DNA from: Microcebus murinus
Lineage: Eukaryota > Chordata > Mammalia > Primates > Cheirogaleidae
NCBI RefSeq assembly: GCF_040939455.1
Contig: NC_134124.1
Span: forward strand, 32,625,138-32,689,137
Length of the DNA: 64,000 nt
Direction: 5' to 3'
The stretch's first letter is position 1. Each line of letters starts with the position of its first letter. A program made the translations under genes and the position numbers. This document shows positions 12,618 through 42,897 of the stretch, one piece after another. The notes beneath the pieces were generated by a model that was not told where the DNA came from, made no database searches, and saw only the letters and a list, made by a program, of their open reading frames with translations.

Positions 12618-14049
12618 GAGGTGGTTAACAAAATTCATCTTTCCCAGCAGTCCCAGTGAACAAATCTCATTATATTTCATTGGCTTGGATTCAGTCACAT
12701 GCCTATCTTTGAATCAGTTACTATAACCAGGGTGATGGGATATCCTAGAGATGATGGGTAGGATTAGAATCCACATGGCTGGAAACAGAGGGAAAGATAA
12801 GCTTCCCAAAGAATATTCAGAGTGCTTTTGGCAGGAAAAGGAGAAAGGAATTGGTGATGGAAAGTTAACTAATACATAGCAATATTGGGATGGTGCACCC
12901 TTGCTCTGAGTGAGGACTGCACCTATTTAAAGGAAAAAAGAGTACAGCAATGAGGTTTATTAAGAGTTTAAGCTGGTGCTACACATTGCAGATCCAGGAG
13001 AGACTGTAGACTGGTTTTCATTATCATTATTACTATTGAACAGTCAAATCCTCCTTGGTACAGTTATTCATTTTGATATCTAATTATCACAGCAGCAGGT
13101 ATGACAATTAAATTTCCTGATCTCTTTTCAGGTGGCTCCTCTGTTTCTTTAGTTGGATCCTTATTCTCTTCCTGTTCCATGGAGCAGGACAATCGTCAAA
13201 GTGTCTTCTCTCTCTCCAAGCCTCTTTCCTTGATCTCAGCCATTCTCCAGGTTTCGGTGCCCACAACCTTGAGTATAACACCCAGAAATTTATCTCCCAG
13301 CTCATCCTGTGAATCCTGGAACTTTATTAGTCCATTTCTTATTTGCAGACTCTGTGCTTCAGAGTGTTGAGCTTGTTTTCATTTGACCCCAACAAAGATG
13401 AGCTTGCAGCTCTACTTAATAATATGAAGGAACAAGAAAGTCTAAGCCATCCTCGAGATAGGAATTTACTGTTTGGTAATTGTCTCTTCCACTAAATTCT
13501 AAGTTCCTTTAGCAGAGAAATTATTCATTTTTAGTACCAAAAACAATTATTCAATAAGTTCATGTCAAAATATATAACACTTTCAAAACAATGTCACATT
13601 CTCTTCTACAGTATTTCTGATAATCCCCTCATTTCTGCTAGAACAGAAGGAATGATGACAAGTTTACTATATCAGTCTATCCCGGTTCTGAACAGCTATA
13701 ATATTATGAATTGTAATGGTGGTGGTGGTGGGTGTTGTTTCTCAGCTTCTAAATTCCCTCCCTCTGCTTGGTGAATCCACTACTCTGTGAGGAGGCAAAG
13801 TCCCACCTCTCCTTATGTAAACTGAAAATGACAGAGATACCTTTCTTTCCTGACTTTCGGTATTTAGGGCATGGTATGTATACCACAGCTGGGTATGGGG
13901 ATCTGCATATGGAATCAGAAGTACTGTGTAAGTTATCCTAAGAAGCAGAGATGATCTAGAATTTACTTTACTTGTGACATCTAGCGTCCAGTGGTGGTAT
14001 TGGCGGTATCCTATCCAGACTATTCCTGAAGAATGATCTTAATTATAAT

Positions 14050-14490
14050 ATGATAGCTTCTATGACTCTGGCAATGCTGTCCCCTCCCTGTGAATGCACT
14101 CCTCCTTAGCTCTGCCATCCTTCAAGGTCCTGCTTGAAGTGCCACCTGCACTGTGAAGGTTTAAAGAAATGTCTAGACAATATAGACCTCTCTTTTCACA
14201 CAATGCCTTTAGAGTGGGGCACATACTACTCATATGGCATTTATATACAGCCCTGTAATTATAGATACATACATATATACGTATATATATTATAGATACA
14301 TATATATGTATACATATATATGTGTATATATATATTTCCTTTAAATATATATGTATGTATATATATATATATTTAAAATCCTCTACTATATTGTAAGCAT
14401 TCCAGACAGTAGTTGGGTTTACCATCTCTTTGAATTCCTTCCACTATGCCTAATACATGGCGGTCACTGAATAAACAGATTAAAATATAT
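14050..14490 (+). repeat. L2-like LINE 3' fragment with an internal TA-rich simple repeat
   Basis: Segments such as CATCCTTCAAGGTCCTGCTT and CACTGAATAAACAGATT match the start and end of the L2 3' region. The centre (about 14,264-14,375) has expanded into a TATATACATA-type repeat. The minus-strand open frame of isoleucine/tyrosine repeats across it is not a gene. Confidence 0.6.
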
Positions 14491-14850
14491 GTTATATTTC
14501 AAAAATAGAATTGAAAGAAACATTAATGTTAATGTAGGGTCTACCCTCTATTGCAACAAAAGAGAAAAAAGAAGTTCAGATAGAACTTCTGAACTACCAG
14601 CCAGTTACAACTGGCCTTGGCTAGAACAGTATCTTTCTGGCTCCTGAGTTAAACAATTTTTGTTACATGATAGGGAAAATGGAATTTGTTTCATTTATCC
14701 AAAAACATGGTGGTGATTACAAATGAATGAGCATGTGGCTCATCTGAGCCCCAGATGCATCTGCTAGGCTACACTGTGAGCAACTTGAAGGCATCATTGT
14801 TGCCAATGTTAAAACCCAGATTAACCCTTTGTGGTCTGGCCTAGCTCAGT

Positions 14851-14980
14851 GAAAGACAGAAGCCTGCAAAGGAAACTGAGAAGAGGAAAGCCAGGAGGCA
14901 TGGAATTCCGAGTTAGAAAGACAGAAGCCTGCAAAGGAAACTAGAAGAGGAAAGTCAGGAGAGCGTGGAATTCCAAGTTA
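14851..14980. repeat. 65-bp tandem duplication, two copies
   Basis: The unit begins GAAAGACAGAAGCCTGCAAA and ends near TGGAATTCCGAGTTA. It occurs at 14,851-14,915 and again at 14,916-14,980 with a few substitutions and a small indel. The two copies are nearly identical, which points to a fairly recent duplication. Confidence 0.9.
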
Positions 14981-15404
14981 TAAATAAAGACTCAGTGAGA
15001 GTGGTCAAGTCTGTCAAATGTCAAGAGAAGTAAGGACTAAATATTGACTACTGGATTTTGCAAGATAGAAATTCACCTCCTGGTGACATTTCACAGTATT
15101 GGTGGGTACCAAACCCTGGTTGAAGTGGTAGTGGGGGGGGGGATAAAATGCAAGGAAATGGAGATAAGGGGTGTAAACTTTTTTTCCAGGAATTTTTGTT
15201 ATACAGAGAAATGAACAAATGTGGTGGTAAGTTTCTGGTTGGGGTCAAGGAGGCTATGATTATTTGATAGAGACGACCCAATAGAGAAGGAAAAACTGAT
15301 AATGAAAAAAAGAATTATAGCCAAGTTCTCAGATAGGCAAGAATTTTTGAATAATGAATAGGCATCAGGTTTAAAAAACATCATTATTTAAAACATATGT
15401 ACAC

Positions 15405-15600
15405 AAGAGCTTGGACTCTAGAATTAGAATGCATTAGTTCAAATTCCAGTTCTTCCCCTTGGACAAGACACCACTTTTCTGGGGCTTTGTTTTTCTCTGT
15501 AAAATTAGAAGGGTAATATCATCTACCTCATAAGGCTGTTTGCGGGCTTAAATGAGATAATCTGTAAAATTTAGTACATGATGAGGGCTCATTTGGTAAA
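15405..15600 (+). repeat. MIR-like SINE
   Basis: GAGCTTGGACTCTAGAATTA, CTTGGACAAGACACC and CTACCTCATAAGGCTGTTTG follow the MIR order. It lies about 350 bp upstream of the SPDL1 CpG island. Confidence 0.6.
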
Positions 15601-16066
15601 GCCATTATGGTAACCGTCATCCTGTCCTATAATGGTAACTGTGATTCTGTCATATGATGCTTTTAGGCACAGTCACACTGGTTCTGGTTACTGGAACTAT
15701 AAGACAGATACTAGAGGAAGGGTCCTCAGAGGGCACACTGGCGATCCACCCGTAGTGGGGTGTATGAAGTCCGCACAGTGGCGACACGGTGATCCTCCAC
15801 CGCCAGGCTTAGCGACACTGCCCCTCCAGAAGCACTGCCGTATAAAAACAGCAGACATGCAGAACTTGGCAACACAGCAACTAAACGCAGTTACCTACAA
15901 GACACCCAGGAAACCAACCCCAGGTAAAATTGAGCCGAGGCGCTAAGTCTGCGCTTGCGCCGGGCCCCAGTCTCCCCACACGCACCTGCGCAGTCTCTGC
16001 AGGGGGCGGGGCGCTCCGCTGGCCGGGTCTCCCAGTTTCTCCTTAACGCGCAATGTGAGCGCCAAG

Positions 16067-16076
16067 TCTCGCGAGA
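16067..16076. promoter_or_regulatory. TCTCGCGAGA palindrome (BANP-type motif)
   Basis: A perfect 10-bp palindrome in the CpG island. This motif is known as the binding site of BANP, which activates CpG-island promoters of essential genes when unmethylated. The half-related TTCTCGCGGGAA lies 7 bp further on. Confidence 0.8.
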
Positions 16077-16082
16077 GCTAGG

Positions 16083-16105
16083 TTCTCGCGGGAACTGCAT
16101 TCAAA
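16083..16105. promoter_or_regulatory. E2F-like site and CHR-like hexamer
   Basis: GCGGGAA (minus strand TTCCCGC) at 16,088-16,094 matches the E2F core. TTCAAA at 16,100-16,105 reads TTTGAA on the minus strand, the CHR hexamer used by DREAM and MuvB complexes at G2/M genes. The orientation and 5-bp spacing are not the textbook CDE/CHR layout, so a cell-cycle role is an inference. Confidence 0.45.
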
Positions 16106-17334
16106 AAGCCCTGGCGCTTACCCGAGAGCTTGCGGAGTGAATGAACCGGCGTCTCTGTGGTGAAGTGGAATTAACGTCCACTAATCTGGACGCTCTGAAA
16201 TTATTAGCCGCCAGTTGCCGTAGCGGGGGAGCGGGTGTGGAGAAAGGTAGGGGCAGGGGGCTTGATGGGAGGTGGGTGTGGAGAAGAGCGGTGGGGAATG
16301 GAAAGGTGAGCGGGCATTAAGGAAACTTGGGGCATGGGTGTCGGCGGAGGCTTTTAGCTGAAACACCTTCTTCCCGGAACTCTGAGGTCTTATAACCTGG
16401 GTTTCGAGCCGGTTCCAATCTTCTGTTGGACCGTCTCTCCGCCATCGGAGATTCTGGATGACTGTGGAAGGGCGGGTCCGCTGCTGGGCCCTAAAAATGG
16501 TAACAGCCACTGGATCTGCGCTGCCCGGTAGGATAGCCACTAGCCTCTTGTGGGAGCCAAGACTGAGAAAGTCCGCAAATGTAAAATACACACTGGATTT
16601 CAAAGATTGTGTTAGGGTGTGAAGTCCATAGGCGGGGGGAGAAAGAATTCCCAGACAGTGGGTAGGATATACAAAAGTAAAAGTTTATTCATTTTCCTGA
16701 GAAAGAGTGGCCGCGACACACGCATCGAGGAAAGAAATGTCGGGCGGTGAGGAAAGTTGCTTGGTGCTTTTAAGAGTAGAAATGTTTTTTTTTCCCTATG
16801 CTTCAGGGGACTGATAGCAAAAGCGGCTGTGAGGCTGCTGTGATCGCCTTTTCTATTTCTCACCTAGCAGATGGGTAGCAGAAATTAGTTTTTTCTTTCT
16901 TCTTGACGGCGGGAGGCATCTGGTACTGTCTCTTCTTGAGTAAGCAGGGAAGTTCTCCTGTCCACTCAGGAACTTTTTCAAAGCTGAAAAAGAACTCAAA
17001 AGATAACAAGTTAGACCACACGTGTTTTAATTAAACAAAGGGTAGTTGTGTTGTGAGTTTATTTCCCTTACTTTTTTTTTTGATAGCTTATTTTCCTCTG
17101 TTAGGTAGGTTATTAACAAGGCCACCTTCCAGATAGTACACAAAAAGAGTAGTATCTCATTACTTTTTATAATGACTACTTGTTGAAATGGTAATATTTT
17201 GTCTGTATTTGGTTAAATAAAATGTTTAAAACTGTGGCTCCTAGAAAATTTAAAATCACATAAATGATTAGCGTTATATTTCTGTTGGACAGCACTCACT
17301 CCCTCAGCAGGGTGTCAAATTCTGTCCTAATTGC

Positions 17335-17485
17335 TTTCATGCATTATTTGATTTAATCTTCTCAACAACCCTATTAGGTGGGTGTTATTGTCCTTGTTAT
17401 ATAGATGATGAAACAAGCCACTAAATAACTTGTCTAAGTTCATGCAGCCAGTGAGTATTGGAGGTGGATAAGAACTGAAGCAACA
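17335..17485 (-). repeat. MIR SINE in SPDL1 intron 1
   Basis: CAACAACCCTATTAGGTGGG, TAGATGATGAAACAAGCCAC and CATGCAGCCAGTGAG are minus-strand MIR core blocks. Confidence 0.7.
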
Positions 17486-17529
17486 TAATTCCCAGAGTTT
17501 CCCTATCTCCAAAATGCTGCTTTTGTGTG

Positions 17530-17760
17530 GCAGGACAGAAAAGTGGTTGGAGCACCAGACTTTGCAGCTATATTCTGGTTCCTATCTCACTTAGCCACTT
17601 ACTAGCTGATGATCTTAGACAAGTTACTTAACCTTTTTGTGCCTCAGTTTGCATATGTGTAAAATGGAAGAAATACCTTGTACCTCATTGGGTTGTTGAA
17701 AGGATTGAATAAGATTATACAAAGGACCACAATGTCTGGCACACATTGGCTGTAGTTATT
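17530..17760 (+). repeat. MIR SINE in SPDL1 intron 1
   Basis: AGCCACTTACTAGCTGATGA, CAAGTTACTTAACC, TGCCTCAGTTTGCATATG and CTCATTGGGTTGTTG are classic MIR blocks in sense order. Confidence 0.8.
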
Positions 17761-17764
17761 CAAG

Positions 17765-19955
17765 GGAGGTTACTCTAGGTTGAATAAGTTAACTTTTTGT
17801 CATCCATTAGATCTCTGCTGAAAAGACACCTCCTCAGGGAAGTTGTTCTTACCCTCCTATGGTACCTCCCCCCACCTCTTAGATTAGGATAGCTCCCCCT
17901 TGTTATAGGTTCATACATTTCTCCCTCTTGAATTTATCACACTTGTAACTATACATATTGATGTACTACCTTTCTACAATAGACTGTAAGACTCAAGAAG
18001 ACAGGAATATTGTTTGGGATTACCATCGTATTATATATTCAGCATTAGTACAGTGTCTGAGACATAATAGGAATTCTAGCAAATCTTTTGAATGGATGAG
18101 AGCTAATTTTTTGGCTTTCCTGGATATGCCTGGCTGGACTATCTTGAGGTTAATACTATTTTTTCCTTTGGCAGATAGAGAGGACAATACACAGTTAACT
18201 TAGGCTCATCAAGAAAATGATAAAGATAATGTATTTGAAGCACTTGGTTTGGTAAATGATAAAACTTCAACAAATACAAGTTATTAACAGTGCAACAATT
18301 AGCTGACTGGCCCTACCATGTACAAGCTTTGAAAAGATCTTGCACTTTGAGTGATAACTGCCAGCCTGGGATAACCTAGAATACCCTTTTTTCTTTCTTA
18401 AAACTCTATATTTCCTTCCTTGGCTTCATTCTCAAAGACCTTGCTTCCCAATTCATTGATAAACTGAAGCAATTAGAAGCACTTACACAGATTCCTACAT
18501 GTGATGCCTACTTACCATCATTTGTACTCCTATGTTTTGCTTTCCTTTACTTTAGATGACGTACCCATATTGCTGTCTAAAACCAATGCCTCTACATGAA
18601 ACCTCATCCTCTTTATTCAGAGACATCACTTTAGCAGTTCTCCAGTGTCTGTCATCAGTTTTTCTTCTCTGGATTTTTCCCATGGCCTACCTAAGAAACA
18701 AAATACTTGTTCCTACTTCCTCTCCAGCTACTGCTCCATTTATCTGCTCTCCTTTGCAGCAGAATTATACTTGCTATCATCTCCTACCATTCTCAAACCC
18801 ATTCCAGTCAGGTTTTGCCCCCTTACCTGTATATCAAAACTATTGTTGTGGTCTCCAGTGACCTCCATGAATTCAAAGCCAATCACCAATTTTCTGTTCT
18901 TATTTGACTTAGCAGCAGCATTTGGCATGATTGTTCACTCCTACCTCCTTAATATATTTTGTTTATTGGCTTCTGAGACAACACCTTATTATGGTTTTCC
19001 TCCTATCTCACTAGTCACAACTAAATATACTTTGCTGTCTTCTTCCCTACTTAATAACAGGGTTCAATCCTTTGTCCTTTTCTCTCTAGTTATGCTCATC
19101 CTCTAGTGATATCAAGTCTCAAGGACTTATGCTGATAACTCCCAAATTTATATCTCTGGTCCAGACCCCTCTCTTACCCTTATATCCAACCGCTTACTTG
19201 ACATCTTTCATGCTCTAAATTTGAATTCTTGGTCTTCTTTCCTGATGGCCACTCCGGTTTTACTAGTTGCTCAGGCCAGAAGGCTTGGGGGCACTTGTAA
19301 ATTTTCTTTTTCACACATCCCACGTTCCATCTGTCAGAAAATCATATTGACTTCAAATCATATATAGAATCTGGCCATTTCTCAATGATTCCTATGCTAC
19401 CACCCTAGTCTGAGCCATTGTCTCACATGGTCCCTCTGCTTCCAACCTTGTTCCCTCTTAACTGTTAAACATAGCAGCCAAAATGATCCTGTTAAATTGT
19501 CAGATTGTCTACTCCAGACTTTGGAATGACTTTCCATTTCACCCAGAGTTGAAGCCAAAGTCTTTATAATGGCCTGATTTGCCTATTTTCCTTATTATCT
19601 GTGACCTAAATTCTATCTTGTTCATTCCTTGGGCTTCCTTCTGTATTAGGGTTTTTCATAAGGAAGTATACCTAGAACATTCTTCCCTTAAATAGTTGCA
19701 TGGCTAATTCTCTTATATTCTGCCTCCTAGTTACACTACCCATCTCTTCATTCAGCTCCCTTATCCTGTTATGTTCTTTTTTCCATTTCTTCTTTCTAAT
19801 ATAATTATTATGCTATTATATATTGTTTTCTTCTCTTGGAATGTAGGTTTTGTGAAGGAGGGACTTTTGTCCATTTTGTTCCCTAATGAATCTGGAATGC
19901 CCAGAATAGAGCTTAGCACATAAGGCATTCAAAAAATACTTGTTCAGTACATGAC
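17765..19955 (+). repeat. L2-like LINE segments in SPDL1 intron 1
   Basis: At 17,820-18,100 the L2 3' end is readable: GACACCTCCTCAGGGAAGTT, ATAGACTGTAAGACTC and AGCATTAGTACAGTGTCTGA. From about 18,540 to 19,955 a second, longer stretch has the same order of L2-type blocks (TTGGCATGATTGTTCACTCC, ACCCTAGTCTGAGCCATTGT, GAATGCCCAGAATAGAGC). Open frames at 18,556-18,861 and 18,645-19,106 are within it and are not host exons. The section between about 18,110 and 18,540 is not recognised. Confidence 0.55.
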
Positions 19956-20598
19956 TACATTGACTCGAGACAAGAGCGAACATCATAATAATGACATAGT
20001 GGCTTTGAAGGAAAAGGTGACTTTGAGTCTGGCTTAAGAGATTGGGGCCAAGTAGGAAAAAATAATGAGTAAGATTGAGTTAAAGTAGAATGTATGTTCA
20101 AAAAGTTAACACCGTTGTGAAAAATTACAGACCTAGTATTCCTTGTTTTACCTTATGAACCTTATTAAAAGCTACCTTTCTGTATTTTAGGTAGCAGTGA
20201 TGCTAAGATAAGTTTCTTGATTTTTTAAATTCTCTTAACTTCAATTACATGGATAGTGGTACAATTCTGAGACCAATCCTACCTTAACATTTAAGGAGGC
20301 TTAGCACACAACAACTAAATAGTTTCCTGATGGTGAATTTTGTAGAAGCAAAATTAAATGTATTCTGCTCTGTTCTTTTTGAGTTGGTCTCAAATCAAGT
20401 AATAATATTGTCACAAAAATTCTTGCTCTTGAAACAAGAATGCAAATTTGACTACAAGTTAAGAAAAAATACTGTGTGCATATGGCAGTATTATTGAGTG
20501 AATATATTGCTTCTATTGATATCATTGCATGGAGCTTTTTATTTAAGCTTAAGTAGTCTTATTTCCTCCATTTACAGTAGGCTAAAAACGGGAAAAAC

Positions 20599-39235
<18,637 letters not shown>

Positions 39236-39785
39236 AGACTTTTCTTTAATGAGAGTATAGTACCACTTACTGTGGTGCTTAATTAAGATCATCTTTATGT
39301 GACATATACCACCTTCTGGGTTATTTATGTCTGTTTATTGTGCCAGGACCTGGCATTTTTATATTTCTTTCACCATATGTTCAAAATTTGATTGTGATTC
39401 TAACCTGGGGAGTTCCTTAAGTGATGAGCCTTCATGAAGCTTCTATTGCAGTGAATAAAGTATTAACCGAAGGAAAATGCTATGATTAATATATAATTGC
39501 TGCTTTGTATATGAATTTTTTTAAGTGATTTAAACACTTGAATAACCTACCTTCAGTTCCATTTGTTTGAGAAGTAACTATTATATTTTCCTACTATTTT
39601 ATAAACTTAGTTTTTCACTATGTTGTAAAAATAGGAAACTTGGTTTAAAAGTACATATTGTTTCAGGATTCTGTCAAGGTACCTATGTTTATCTGTGTAT
39701 TTATATAAATGATTTAAATTTTATGTTTCCAGCATACAAAATAACTAATTTTAAAATTTAAAATAAAACTAAACTGCAATAATTT
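39236..39785 (+). other. SPDL1: SPDL1 3' UTR
   Basis: This is AT-rich sequence between the stop and the poly(A) signal AATAAA at 39,762-39,767. The cleavage site is expected 10-30 bases after the signal. Another AATAAA at 39,454-39,459 could give a shorter UTR. The end is inferred from the signals only. Confidence 0.65.
39762..39767 (+). terminator. SPDL1: probable SPDL1 poly(A) signal
   Basis: AATAAA about 530 bp after the stop, followed by a T-rich tract (TTTCTCCCCTTTCTATTTTC). It would give a 3' UTR of about 550 bases. Confidence 0.6.
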
Positions 39786-39927
39786 CTCCCCTTTCTATTT
39801 TCTTACTGAGTATTGATAATAGGATGTTGTTAAAATGGAATAAAGAAGAAGACAAACTTCAGAGATTCTTAATTCTCAGATACATATAATTTTATATAAT
39901 TTATATATATTATTAGATGTATATATG

Positions 39928-40301
39928 CAGATTGTCCCTGACTTAATGATGGTTTGGCTTAATTATTTTGCAACTTTACGACAGTGCAAAAGCACCACAC
40001 ATTCAGTAGAAACTGGACTTCCAGTACCCATAAGACCATTCTGTTTTTTACTTTCAGTTTCAGTGTGCTAGTCAATAAATCACATAAGATATTCAACATT
40101 TTATTATAAAATAAGCTTTGTGTTAGATGATTTTGCCAAACTGTAGGCTAATGTAAGTATTCTGGGCACATTTTTGGTAGGCTAGGCTAGCCTGTGATGT
40201 TCAGTAGGTTGAGTGTATTAAATATGTTTTCAAGTTACGGTATTTTCATTTTATAATGGGTTTATTGGGACATAACCCCATTGTGAGTCAACAAGCATCT
40301 G
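39928..40301. mobile_element. Tigger-type (pogo) MITE
   Basis: The left end reads CAGATTGTCCCTGACTTA, and the right end reads CAGATGCTTGTTGACTCA on the minus strand. Internal blocks include AACTGTAGGCTAATGTAAGT and GTAGGCTAGGCTAGCCTG, known from a common non-autonomous mammalian Tigger relative. The right flank is TA. It carries no transposase. Confidence 0.65.
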
Positions 40302-40417
40302 TACATATATATTAAAAAGGTATATACTTAACATTTCCAAATAGAGACCTTTTTTCATTTAAGTGATTATAGATTGGTTTATAACTTAATTTCATATATA
40401 TATTCTATAAGTGGGTG

Positions 40418-40876
40418 AATTTGGATTCTCTGGAGAAATAGAACCAATAGTGTGTATATCTATAGAAAGATTTATTTTCAAGAATTGCCTCACGTGATTA
40501 TGGAGGCAAGGCCAAATTTGCAGGATGAGTTGGCAGACTGGAGACCCAGGAAAGGGAAGAGCTGATGTTGAGTTTAAGTCTGAAGGCCATTTGGCGGATT
40601 CCCAGAGAAGAGGTGACATTGCAATTCAAGTCCAAGGGTTATCTGCTGCAGAATTCCCTCTTGCTGGGGACATCAGTCTTTTGTTCTCTCTAAGACTTAA
40701 GCTGATTGGATGAAGCCCCCTCATACTAAAGAGAACAATTTTCTTTACTTAAAATCTACTTATTTAAATGCTAATCTCATCCAAAAACACCCTTGGGGCA
40801 ACTCAGAGTAATGTTTGATCACATATCTGGGCACTGTGGGCCAGCCAAGTTGATATAAAAATTAACTGTCACAATG
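40418..40876 (+). mobile_element. LTR-like interspersed repeat
   Basis: Blocks in the known order of a common mammalian repeat: TTCTCTGGAGAAATAGAACC, CACGTGATTATGGAGGCAAG, GACTGGAGACCCAGGAAAG, GATTGGATGAAGCC, AAATGCTAATCTCATCC and CCAAGTTGATATAAAAATTA. I assign it to ERVL-like LTRs tentatively. The short open frames within are not genes. Confidence 0.5.
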
Positions 40877-41145
40877 GGTATCTGTTCCAGTTTAAGTCTA
40901 TTGAAATATATTAGGTAAAAGGAAATTGCCTATAACATCTAAATAAATTATAAACTTGTTTTAATTTCCTGCAAAAAACATTCTCTAAGGAAATTAGAAT
41001 GTTCATATTTAATAATACCTCTTGGAAAAAGAAGTAGCTGAAGGCACTAGGGAACAAATAATTCTAACCTGAGGATAATATCAAATGAGTGACCATATAT
41101 TCATACTGCATATTAGAAAATGTAGATCAAGTCCTTCCAACATTG

Positions 41146-41562
41146 AGTTCTTTTTTAAGTATCGTGGGGGTACAAATGCCTTGGTTACATAAATTGCCTT
41201 TCCACTGCTTGAATCAGAGCTACAAGCATGCCCATCCCTCAGAGAGCTCACACCACACCTGTTAGGTGTGAGTTTACCTATCCCCTCCTCCCTCCCTCCC
41301 ACTTGCCTGACACCCTATGAATGTTACTTTCATATGTGTGCGTAAGTTTTAATCAGTTAGTACCAATTTAATGGTGAGTACATGTGTTTGTTTTTCCATT
41401 CTTCCAATACTTAAAAGAATGGGCTCCAGCTCCATCCAGGATAGTACAAGAGAAATTAGTTCACCACTTTTTTATGACTGAACAGGTACTCCCTGGTTGT
41501 GTGTGTGTGTGTGTGTGTATCACATTTTATTAATTCACTCATGTATTGATGGGCACTTATTA
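41146..41562 (-). mobile_element. L1 3' end, antisense
   Basis: It shares long blocks with the L1 end at 59,955 (for example TTCTTTTTTAAGTATCGTGG before TACAAATGCC, TTAGGTGTGAGTTTACC, CCAATTTAATGGTGAGTACA). A GT repeat at 41,497-41,518 has grown inside its TATGTATA-type segment. Confidence 0.85.
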
Positions 41563-41659
41563 AGAGCTATGTGCTAGGGATATAAAAATAAACCCTCAGA
41601 GCTCACAGTTTAATACACCCATGTTGATGAATAGTTGTAGTGATGGTATTACTAGTAAC

Positions 41660-41850
41660 AGTTAAACTTAACATTTGGACAAATCTAATGTGCCAGGCAC
41701 TCTTCCAAGGCCTTTCATGTATTACCACATTAAACCTTCCCAATAGCTCTGTGAGCTAGACATTACACTTAATCCCCATTTTAAAGAGGAAACCAAGGCC
41801 CTAGAGAGGTTTCTTGTTCAAGGTCACAGGTGTTAATAAATGACAAGAAC
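41660..41850 (-). repeat. MIR SINE
   Basis: GTGCCAGGCACTCTTCCAAG, CCCAATAGCTCTGTGAGCTA and CCCCATTTTAAAGAGGAAAC are reverse-strand MIR blocks. Confidence 0.8.
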
Positions 41851-42897
41851 ATTAAAGTAGTAGAGGTTGTAATAGCGGAGTGTACACAGTGCTATAGGAA
41901 CAGATAGAGGAAAACAAACAGCCTAGGAGCTTTATAGATTTTGTCATCTCTGAGCAGAGGCTGTTTCTGAGGTCTGTTGAGACACGGAGAGGAGAGCATT
42001 ACAAGTAGAAATAGCTGTTCAAAGAATAAAGACATGAAACAACATTTCTGATTCAGCAAACTGAACACCTAGAAATGGCTGAAAATGTAGGGCTTGTGAA
42101 TAGCGATAATAGTAAATGAAATCTGGATAGATAGCTGGTAGTGACATCATGAAGAGCCTGAATTTGGGAAATCCTTTTACAAAAACTTAGGCAGACATAT
42201 AAACACATGAAGCAACACACTGAAGGTTGAAGAACAAGGATGACAAGGGAACATCCATTCAGCTTCTGTCTTATCACCCTTAAGAGACAGGCAATTCTAC
42301 TGAGTCTTGAGTCTTCTAGGAATATATTTTGAAAAATCATCACTGTAAGTGATGAGAAGCAACTGAATAATTGATATAAGCAAAATTGTACTGTCATTCA
42401 GTTTATTTTTGGTAAAAAGTCCAAGAGCATAATGGAAAATAGAAAAAGATAAGAATGGAGGGGGGGGGGACTAGTTTGGCTGTTCGATAGTCCAGGTAGG
42501 AAATACAACTACAAACGGAGGCAGTGGTAGTGGGAATGTAGAGTGATAATTGGATTCAAGATAGTGTTTAAGAGGAGCAGAGGGGTCAGAAGCTGTAGAC
42601 ATAAGATGTGGGACTCTGATGTTGGCGGATAAGTGGTGTTGGTAACAGAAAATGGGAGGAGTGGAAGTGTTTCAGTTTGATGAACACGTTTAGTACCTGT
42701 GGTGTGTTCAAAAATAAGTATCAAACTTTTATTTTGTAAGGAAAATGTAAGACTAACTTGGAATCCTGTTCCAGTAGGCACATTCCCCCCCCCCCCGCCA
42801 TCATTACTGAAAAAGTGACCTTGTTGGTCAAATGTTTATAATCATACCCTTGATTTTTTTTTTCTTTTTTCACTATTAGACATAACGAGCCCTTCAT

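Larger units (their letters stand above)
10969..15900. other. upstream intergenic DNA, no gene recognised
   Basis: The stretch holds the compound microsatellite, an LTR-like repeat near 12,234, L2 debris with a TA-rich repeat near 14,264, a 65-bp tandem duplication near 14,851 and a MIR near 15,405. The rest is not recognised. Open frames at 13,101-13,370 and 15,632-15,946 have no known domain, no splice context and no conserved motif that I can see. Confidence 0.55.
15945..16246 (+). promoter_or_regulatory. SPDL1: SPDL1 CpG-island promoter and probable non-coding exon 1
   Basis: CpG density rises sharply here compared with the CpG-poor surroundings. There is no TATA box. Visible elements are an NRF1-like CTGCGCTTGCGCC near 15,949, a GC box GGGGGCGGGGC at 16,002-16,012, the palindrome TCTCGCGAGA at 16,067-16,076, an E2F-like GCGGGAA and a CHR-like hexamer. 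A plausible 5' splice site, GAAAG|GTAGGG, follows 16,246. The exon boundaries are inferred. That this is the promoter of SPDL1 follows from it being the only CpG island upstream of the first coding exon on the same strand. Confidence 0.8.

Noticed and set aside
14060..14425. 121-codon minus-strand open frame rich in Ile and Tyr
   Set aside because: It translates a TA-rich simple repeat inside an L2 fragment and has no domain.
15632..16140. Plus-strand open frames just upstream of SPDL1 exon 2, possible N-terminal extension
   Set aside because: They end in stops before any plausible splice to exon 2, and the human Spindly N-terminus starts at the exon 2 ATG.
16181..16603. 140-codon antisense open frame across the SPDL1 promoter, possibly a divergent gene
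   Set aside because: CpG islands often contain long chance frames because stops are rare in GC-rich DNA. I see no known domain, splice site or conserved motif. An antisense non-coding RNA is possible but cannot be shown from sequence.
18556..19106. 101- and 153-codon overlapping open frames in intron 1
   Set aside because: Both lie within L2-like LINE sequence and have no exon features.
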